Translations under genes and position numbers: made by a program
The notes under the pieces: model-generated
What the model saw: only the letters and a program-made list of their open reading frames with translations
Databases searched by the model: none
What the model was told of the DNA's origin: nothing
From: Bacteroidia bacterium
GTDB lineage: Bacteria; Bacteroidota; Bacteroidia; Bacteroidales; Azobacteroidaceae
Length of the DNA stretch: 5,554 bases
Direction of reading: 5' to 3'
Assembly: GCA_025996755.1 (NCBI GenBank)
Contig: BNTR01000153.1
Span: 1 to 5,554 of the forward strand
In this document: positions 5,363-5,554 of the stretch, in pieces
Numbering within the stretch: the first letter of the stretch is position 1
Layout: each line of letters opens with the position of its first letter

Positions 5363-5554
5363 TGTTTGATAAATTCATATAACTCGTTGTATCCTATCAT
5401 AAATACCCTCTTTTTATAATCATCAATTATTTTATTCAAATCACATTTACATTTATATGTTATTTCGTAATGGATTTCATCCTTAAAAATTTCATAGTTT
5501 GCAATAGTAACAATTTCGCCACGATATGCAAAAACGATAAAATTAATAATATCG
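5347..5554 (-). CDS. Hypothetical protein, C-terminal 68 aa, 5'-partial
   Basis: An open frame enters from beyond the right edge and ends with TAA at 5349-5347, inside the rhomboid R1 gene (16-nt overlap in another frame). The visible 68 residues begin DIINFIVFAYRGEIVTIANY, continue with a charged part that includes YKCKCD, and end FIKQWKNT. I do not recognise a family; alternating hydrophobic residues suggest a small beta-rich domain followed by a helix. It is very AT-rich (about 18% G+C at 5401-5460, 28% at 5461-5520 by hand count), like gene Y and unlike the rhomboids. The uninterrupted frame in such AT-rich sequence, the strand shared with its neighbours and the stop-start overlap support a real gene. 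An internal ATG at 5400 would give only 17 residues and is an unlikely start. Confidence 0.6.
   Translation of the reverse strand, partial: DIINFIVFAYRGEIVTIANYEIFKDEIHYEITYKCKCDLNKIIDDYKKRVFMIGYNELYEFIKQWKNT

Overview
The window looks like part of a tailed double-stranded DNA phage or prophage, probably infecting a member of the Bacteroidota. The phage assignment rests on two hallmark packaging genes: the 3' part of a portal protein gene on the + strand and a complete large terminase gene on the - strand. The host guess is weaker. It rests on the absence of Shine-Dalgarno sequences before the starts, on A-rich leaders such as TAAAAATATG, and on the general look of the portal and terminase. 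The standard genetic code fits: every gene end seen is TAA or TGA, and Trp is written TGG.

Layout. Positions 1-1452 (+) hold the portal protein, cut at its 5' end by the window edge. It meets the terminase gene (1459-3525, -) tail to tail with a 6-bp gap. From the right edge down to 1459 everything is on the - strand and tightly packed, so it reads as one transcription unit. In order of transcription it contains: the end of an unknown gene (from beyond 5554 to 5347); an intact small rhomboid-type intramembrane serine protease (R1, 5362-4844); a 113-aa small phage protein (X, 4839-4498); a second, N-terminally cut rhomboid copy (R2, 4494-4060); an AT-rich 151-aa unknown protein (Y, 4055-3600); a 24-codon single-helix membrane peptide (p24, 3596-3522); and the terminase. 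Spacings are 3-4 nt or overlaps throughout, and p24 overlaps the terminase start as ATGA.

The most interesting part is 3522-5362. R1 and R2 lie in a 439-bp direct repeat (about 96% identical by hand count) at an offset of 784 bp. The genes that follow them, X and Y, share only their first three codons (Met-Lys-Lys) and their last codon with the 3' junction. R2 begins with the first codons of p24 joined to the rhomboid at a shared TCAGG. The simplest reading is that two related phages, one with R-X-p24-terminase and one with R-Y-p24-terminase, recombined unequally at TCAGG to give R1-X-[p24 start::R2]-Y-p24-terminase. The 16 base differences between the repeats include only 4 amino-acid changes, so both sequences evolved under selection for protein function for most of their separate history. 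The rhomboid keeps the full HxxxxHxxxN, GxSG and late-His signature. What it cuts is unknown; p24, encoded in the same unit, is one testable candidate.

No RNA gene, CRISPR array, IS element, attachment site or convincing terminator was seen. There is no stretch over 300 bases without a gene.
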